A stretch of 64,000 bases of DNA from Micromonospora tarapacensis. GTDB lineage: Bacteria; Actinomycetota; Actinomycetes; Mycobacteriales; Micromonosporaceae. The stretch covers positions 1,909,324-1,973,323 of the forward strand of contig NZ_JAHCDI010000004.1 of NCBI RefSeq assembly GCF_019697375.1, in the 5' to 3' direction. The position numbers and the translations under genes were made by a program. Shown in pieces: positions 60,604 through 64,000 of this stretch; position 1 is the stretch's first letter; every line of letters starts with the position of its first letter. A model generated the notes under the pieces. The model had not been told where the DNA came from. It did not search any database and saw only the letters and a list, made by a program, of their open reading frames with translations.

Positions 60604-61752
60604 TCAGAAGGCGTTGACGCCGGTGAGCGCCCGCCCGATGAGTAGCTGCTGGATCTGGCTGGTGCCCTCGTAGAGGGTGGCGACGCGGGCGTCGCGCAGG
60701 TACTTGCCGACCGGGTACTCGTCGATGTAGCCGTACCCGCCGAAGACCTGGAGGGCGTCGTTGGCCGCGCGGACGGCGGCCTCGCTGGCGAACAGCTTGG
60801 CCATCGACGCCTCGGTGGCGAACGGCTGGCCCCGGTCGATCAGGTCGGCGACCTGCCAGACCAGCAGCCGCGCGGCGGCGGTGTCCACGGCGATACCGGC
60901 GAGCAGTTGCTGCACCAGCTGGTGCCCGGCGATCGGTTTCCCGAACTGGGTGCGCTGGCCGGCGTAGCCGACGGCGGCGTCGAGGCAGCCCTGGGCGATG
61001 CCGACGCAGCCGGCGGCGACCGACATCCGGCCCTTGGCCAGGGTCGCCAGCGCCAGCCGGAAGCCGGCGCCCGGCTCGCCGAGGCGGGCGGTGTCGGGCA
61101 CCCGGACGCCGTCGAGGGCCAGTTCGGCGGTGGCCTGCCCGCGCAGGCCGAGCTTGCCGTGGATCTCCGACCGGGCGAGGCCGGGGCTGTCGGTCGGGAC
61201 CAGGAAGGCGGTGATGCCGCGGTGGCCGGGGCCGCCGGTGCGGGCGAAGAGCAGCGCGACGTCGGCGGTGGTCCCGTTGGTGATGAACATCTTCCGGCCG
61301 GTGATCAGCCAGTCGTGGCCGTCGCGGACCGCGCGGGTGGTCAGCGCGGCGGCGTCCGAGCCGCTGTCCGGTTCGGTCAGCGCGAAGCAGCCCAGGGCGG
61401 TGCCGGAGCACAGGTCGGGCAGCCATCGGCCGCGCTGGTCCGGGCTGCCGTGGGCGGCGATCGACTTGGCGACCAGGCCGAGCGAGACCGACACGATACC
61501 GCGTACGGCGGAGTCGCCCCGGCCGAGTTCCTCCAGCACCAGGCAGTACGCGAGGTGGTCGCCACCGGATCCGCCGTCCTCCTCGCCGATGGTGAGACCG
61601 AGGAAGCCGACCTCGCCGAGCTTGCCGACGATGGCGGGGTCGACCGCCTCGCGCCGGTCCCAGTCGGCCGCGTGCGGCGTCACCTCGCGGTCGACGAAGT
61701 CGGCGGCGAGGCGACGGACCGCGGCCTGTTCGGCCGAGAGCTGAAGGTCCAT
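60604..61752 (-). CDS. acyl-CoA dehydrogenase
   Basis: A 382-residue acyl-CoA dehydrogenase. It shows CFALTEPDSGSDAAAL, TGRKMFITNG, RTQFGKPIAGHQLVQQLLA, and FGGYGYIDEYPVGKYLRDARV followed by LYEGTSQIQQLLIGRAL with the catalytic Glu region. ATG 61752 lies close to a TetR-type operator (61760-61778) and is divergent from the tetR gene. It is the first gene of the minus-strand catabolic unit. Confidence 0.93.
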   Translation of the reverse strand: MDLQLSAEQAAVRRLAADFVDREVTPHAADWDRREAVDPAIVGKLGEVGFLGLTIGEEDGGSGGDHLAYCLVLEELGRGDSAVRGIVSVSLGLVAKSIAAHGSPDQRGRWLPDLCSGTALGCFALTEPDSGSDAAALTTRAVRDGHDWLITGRKMFITNGTTADVALLFARTGGPGHRGITAFLVPTDSPGLARSEIHGKLGLRGQATAELALDGVRVPDTARLGEPGAGFRLALATLAKGRMSVAAGCVGIAQGCLDAAVGYAGQRTQFGKPIAGHQLVQQLLAGIAVDTAAARLLVWQVADLIDRGQPFATEASMAKLFASEAAVRAANDALQVFGGYGYIDEYPVGKYLRDARVATLYEGTSQIQQLLIGRALTGVNAF

Positions 61753-61759
61753 GACCAGT

Positions 61760-61778
61760 AAACTAGCGGTGAAAGTTT
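61760..61778. promoter_or_regulatory. operator between acyl-CoA dehydrogenase and tetR
   Basis: AAACTAGCGGTGAAAGTTT has AAACT/AGTTT arms around a 9-bp core. An almost identical element in opposite orientation lies at 62514-62532. It sits right at the acyl-CoA dehydrogenase start, as expected for a TetR-family repressor site. Confidence 0.78.
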
Positions 61779-61842
61779 TACGCTGTCCAGACCCGCGTGT
61801 GGCAAAGTTCCGTGCGGAGCACCCACCCCGAGGAGGACACCC

Positions 61843-62508
61843 ATGCCCCGGCCGCGACAGGCGCTGCTCAGCCGGCAGCGGATCGTCGAGGCCGCCGCCA
61901 CGTTGATCGACACCGACGGGCTGGAGGGTTTCTCCACCCGGCGGCTCGCCGCCACACTCGGGGTACGCGGGCCGTCGCTGTACAACCACTTCGGCACCAA
62001 GGACGCGATCCTCGACGCGGTGGCCGACAGCATCACCAGCCAGGTCGACATCTCCTACTTCGGGGAGGTCGACTGGCGCGAGGCGCTCCGCCGGTGGGGG
62101 CACTCCTACCGGGCGGCCCTCGCGGCGCACCCGAACATCGTGCCGCATCTCGCGCAGGGCCCCGGGCGGCGCCCGGCCGCGCTGGCCATGGCCGACGCCG
62201 TCTACGGCGGGCTGGTCAAGGCGGGTTGGCCACCGGCGCGGGCGACCCACATCGGCGCCATCATGCGCTACTTCGTGACGGGCTCGGCGCTGGGGTCGTT
62301 CGCCGGTGGCTTCGTCGAGGACCCCGGCCTCTACGCCGACCAGTACCCGCACCTGAGCCAGGCCCACCGCCTCGCCGAGCACCAGCAGCGCGTCGACGAG
62401 GGCGCGTTCACGCTGGGCCTGGACGCGCTGATCGACGGGTTGTCGCGCACCTACGAACGCGCGGTCGGCCCGCTGCCGCCCCTGCCGCAGACGGGCGAGG
62501 CGTACTAG
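61843..62508 (+). CDS. TetR-family transcriptional regulator
   Basis: A 221-residue regulator. The N-terminal HTH is RQRIVEAAATLIDTDGLEGF, then TRRLAATLGVRGPSLYNHFGTKDAILDAV. The C-terminal ligand domain resembles TetR_C of the acyl-CoA catabolism group. ATG 61843 has GAGGAGG upstream. It lies between the two copies of the AAACTAGCGGTG-type operator and probably represses itself, the divergent acyl-CoA dehydrogenase unit and the downstream aldehyde dehydrogenase. Confidence 0.9.
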   Translation: MPRPRQALLSRQRIVEAAATLIDTDGLEGFSTRRLAATLGVRGPSLYNHFGTKDAILDAVADSITSQVDISYFGEVDWREALRRWGHSYRAALAAHPNIVPHLAQGPGRRPAALAMADAVYGGLVKAGWPPARATHIGAIMRYFVTGSALGSFAGGFVEDPGLYADQYPHLSQAHRLAEHQQRVDEGAFTLGLDALIDGLSRTYERAVGPLPPLPQTGEAY

Positions 62509-62513
62509 AGTCC

Positions 62514-62532
62514 AAACTTGCACCGCTAGTTT
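62514..62532. promoter_or_regulatory. second copy of the TetR-type operator, before the aldehyde dehydrogenase
   Basis: AAACTTGCACCGCTAGTTT; its complement AAACTAGCGGTGCAAGTTT differs from the site at 61760 by one base in 19. It lies between tetR and the aldehyde dehydrogenase gene, 20 bp before the latter's start. Confidence 0.8.
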
Positions 62533-62551
62533 TCGGCGAGGTGAGGGGCGT

Positions 62552-63970
62552 ATGGAGTTCGCAAGGACCGACTTCTACCTCGACGGACGATGGGTCGCCG
62601 CCGGCGGCGGTTCGCCGTTGCCGGTGCACAACCCGACGACCGAGGAGGTCTTCGCGACGGTGCCCGCCGGCACCGCCGGGGACGTCGACCGCGCGGTGGT
62701 GGCCGCCCGCGCGGCGTTCGAGGGCTGGGCCGCGACCGACCCGGCCGACCGGGCCGCCCACCTCGACCGGCTGCACGCCGCGCTGACCGCCCGCGCCTAC
62801 GACATCGCCCGCACCGTCGTCCTGGAACTCGGCACTCCACTCAAGGTGGCCACCCGGGTCCAGACCGGCCTGCCGCTGACCGTGCTGCGCAGCTACGTCG
62901 ACCTCGCCGCCCGGCCACCGGCGCCGCAGACCCTGGGCAACTCCCTGGTGGTACGCGAACCCGTCGGCGTCATCGGCGCGATCACCCCGTGGAACTACCC
63001 GCTGCACCAGGTGATGGCCAAGGTTGCCGCCGCCCTCGCCGCCGGCTGCACCGTCGTGCTGAAACCCAGCGAGCTGACCCCGCTGACCGCGTACCTGCTC
63101 TTCGACGCCGTGCACGAGGCCGGACTGCCGCCGGGCGTGGTCAACCTCGTCACCGGCACCGGTCCGGTGGTCGGCGAGGCGATCGCCAGCCACTCCGACG
63201 TGGACCTGGTCTCGTTCACCGGATCCACCGCCACCGGGCGGCGGATCGCGCACCTCACCGCCGACCGGATCGCCCGGGTGGCGCTCGAACTGGGCGGCAA
63301 GTCGGCCAACGTGATCCTCGACGACGCCGACCTGGCCACCGCGGTCAAGGTGGGCGTCGGCAACGCCTTCCTCAACTCCGGGCAGACCTGCACAGCGTGG
63401 ACCCGCATGCTGGTGCACCGTGCCCGCTACGACGAGGCCCTCGACCTGGTCGCCAAGGCCACCGAGAGCTACCGGGTCGGCGACCCGCTCGACCCCGACA
63501 CCCGCCTCGGACCGCTCGTCTCCGCGTCTCAGCGGGACCGGGTACGCGAGCACATCGCCCGAGGGCTGGCCGACGGCGGCCGGCTGGTCGCCGGTGGACC
63601 CGACGCCCCGGTACCGCAGCAGGGCTGGTTCGTCGCCCCGACGGTGATCGCCGACGTCGACCCGGACAGCGCGCTGGCCCAGGAGGAGGTCTTCGGGCCG
63701 GTCCTCGCGGTCATCCCGGTCGACGACGACGACCACGCGGTGGCGGTGGCGAACAACTCCCGGTACGGCCTGGCCGGCGCGGTCTTCTCCGGCGACGAGG
63801 ACCGGGCGCTGCGGGTCGCCCGGCGACTGCGCACCGGCGCCGTCGACATCAACGGCGCACAGTTCAACCCGGTGGCACCGTTCGGCGGCTACAAACAGTC
63901 CGGCCTCGGGCGCGAGTTGGGCCTGCACGGGCTGGAGGAGTTCTGCGAAGTGAAGGCGATCCAGCGATGA
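62552..63970 (+). CDS. aldehyde dehydrogenase
   Basis: A 472-residue NAD(P)-dependent aldehyde dehydrogenase. It shows VGVIGAITPWNYPLHQ, VLKPSELTPLTAYLL, the catalytic Glu in LELGGKSANVIL, and the catalytic Cys in NSGQTCTAWTRM. ATG 62552 follows GAGGTGAGG. Its stop overlaps the next start (ATGA). It shares the TetR-type operator with the divergent acyl-CoA dehydrogenase cluster, suggesting oxidation of an aldehyde to an acid that is then degraded as a CoA ester. Confidence 0.93.
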   Translation: MEFARTDFYLDGRWVAAGGGSPLPVHNPTTEEVFATVPAGTAGDVDRAVVAARAAFEGWAATDPADRAAHLDRLHAALTARAYDIARTVVLELGTPLKVATRVQTGLPLTVLRSYVDLAARPPAPQTLGNSLVVREPVGVIGAITPWNYPLHQVMAKVAAALAAGCTVVLKPSELTPLTAYLLFDAVHEAGLPPGVVNLVTGTGPVVGEAIASHSDVDLVSFTGSTATGRRIAHLTADRIARVALELGGKSANVILDDADLATAVKVGVGNAFLNSGQTCTAWTRMLVHRARYDEALDLVAKATESYRVGDPLDPDTRLGPLVSASQRDRVREHIARGLADGGRLVAGGPDAPVPQQGWFVAPTVIADVDPDSALAQEEVFGPVLAVIPVDDDDHAVAVANNSRYGLAGAVFSGDEDRALRVARRLRTGAVDINGAQFNPVAPFGGYKQSGLGRELGLHGLEEFCEVKAIQR

Positions 63971-64000
63971 GGGGCCTGGTCGCCCGCGCCGCCGGCACGC
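63967..64000 (+). CDS. start of a downstream gene (partial)
   Basis: ATG 63967 overlaps the aldehyde dehydrogenase stop as ATGA and reads MRGLVARAAGT before the window ends. The start is compatible with a zinc-type alcohol dehydrogenase, but eleven residues are too few to name it. Confidence 0.45.
   Translation, partial: MRGLVARAAGT

Noticed and set aside
1..64000. tRNA, rRNA, CRISPR, transposase, integrase, riboswitch
   Set aside because: No cloverleaf-like segment, regular spacer array, DDE or recombinase motif, or recognisable riboswitch was found by reading. A tRNA or covariance-model search was not possible here.

Overview
The window is high-GC DNA, densely coding on both strands, with many GTG starts and GTGA/ATGA gene overlaps. 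Gene content (Mrp antiporter with an A-B fused subunit, DUF397 plus XRE/DUF5753 pairs, EccB, pst operon with a PHO box, PknB-type kinase) points to a filamentous actinobacterium, most likely Micromonosporaceae (Micromonospora-like). It reads as chromosome. I saw no tRNA, rRNA, CRISPR array, transposase, integrase or replication origin.

Layout. 1-4.5 kb: 5' part of an Mrp/Mnh cation/proton antiporter operon (minus strand, running off the left edge). 4.6-6.7 kb: a bacterial voltage-gated cation channel and a secreted PHA-depolymerase-like esterase. 6.7-13.1 kb is scarred: a 51-bp palindrome occurs twice, an XRE/DUF5753 gene has lost an internal segment, a D-Ala-D-Ala carboxypeptidase gene is partly duplicated, and only the 5' end of a dedA gene remains. 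13-24 kb: nitrilase-family hydrolase, Ser/Thr kinase, frameshifted LacI regulator with tandem operators, an intact DUF397-XRE/DUF5753 pair, a GGDEF protein, an orphan MazF-like toxin, a frameshifted DUF2267 gene, an XRE / MAB_1171c-type membrane protein / PAP2-like cassette, and an OmpR-type regulator without the usual phospho-acceptor. 24.3-28.9 kb: pstB-A-C-S and phoU, with a PHO box before pstS. 29-31.9 kb: GH63-type hydrolase and two methyltransferases. 32-37.3 kb: an arsenic island (ArsR-ArsC-ArsC fusion, ArsR, ACR3, ArsC, MFS). 37.4-46 kb: DHFR-like protein, orphan EccB, spermidine-synthase-like protein, desaturase with ferredoxin reductase and PucR regulator, NhaP-type antiporter. 46-55.2 kb: a complete protocatechuate branch (pcaIJHGBDC and pcaR) divergent from an aryl-aldehyde dehydrogenase and pobA. 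55.2-64 kb: an inverted-repeat element, a secreted beta-helix protein, GNAT, and a TetR-controlled acyl-CoA / aldehyde catabolic cluster.

How it works together. The aromatic locus would turn 4-hydroxybenzaldehyde into 4-hydroxybenzoate (aldehyde dehydrogenase), then protocatechuate (PobA), then beta-ketoadipyl-CoA (PcaHG, PcaB, PcaC, PcaD, PcaIJ). Two 15-bp GTTCG-N5-CGNAC boxes between the divergent units match the known PcaU/PobR operator form. A shared 19-bp operator links the TetR gene to acyl-CoA dehydrogenase and aldehyde dehydrogenase genes.

Caution. Several genes (lacI, DUF2267, pcaJ, an SDR) carry single-base indels, mostly at short G/C runs, and two neighbouring-gene fusions (mnhC-mnhD, the second arsC) occur exactly where a one-base change would restore an ATGA overlap. 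Some of these may be sequencing errors. The larger internal deletions (XRE/DUF5753 and SDR genes) and the dedA and dac fragments are better explained by real decay or misassembly.
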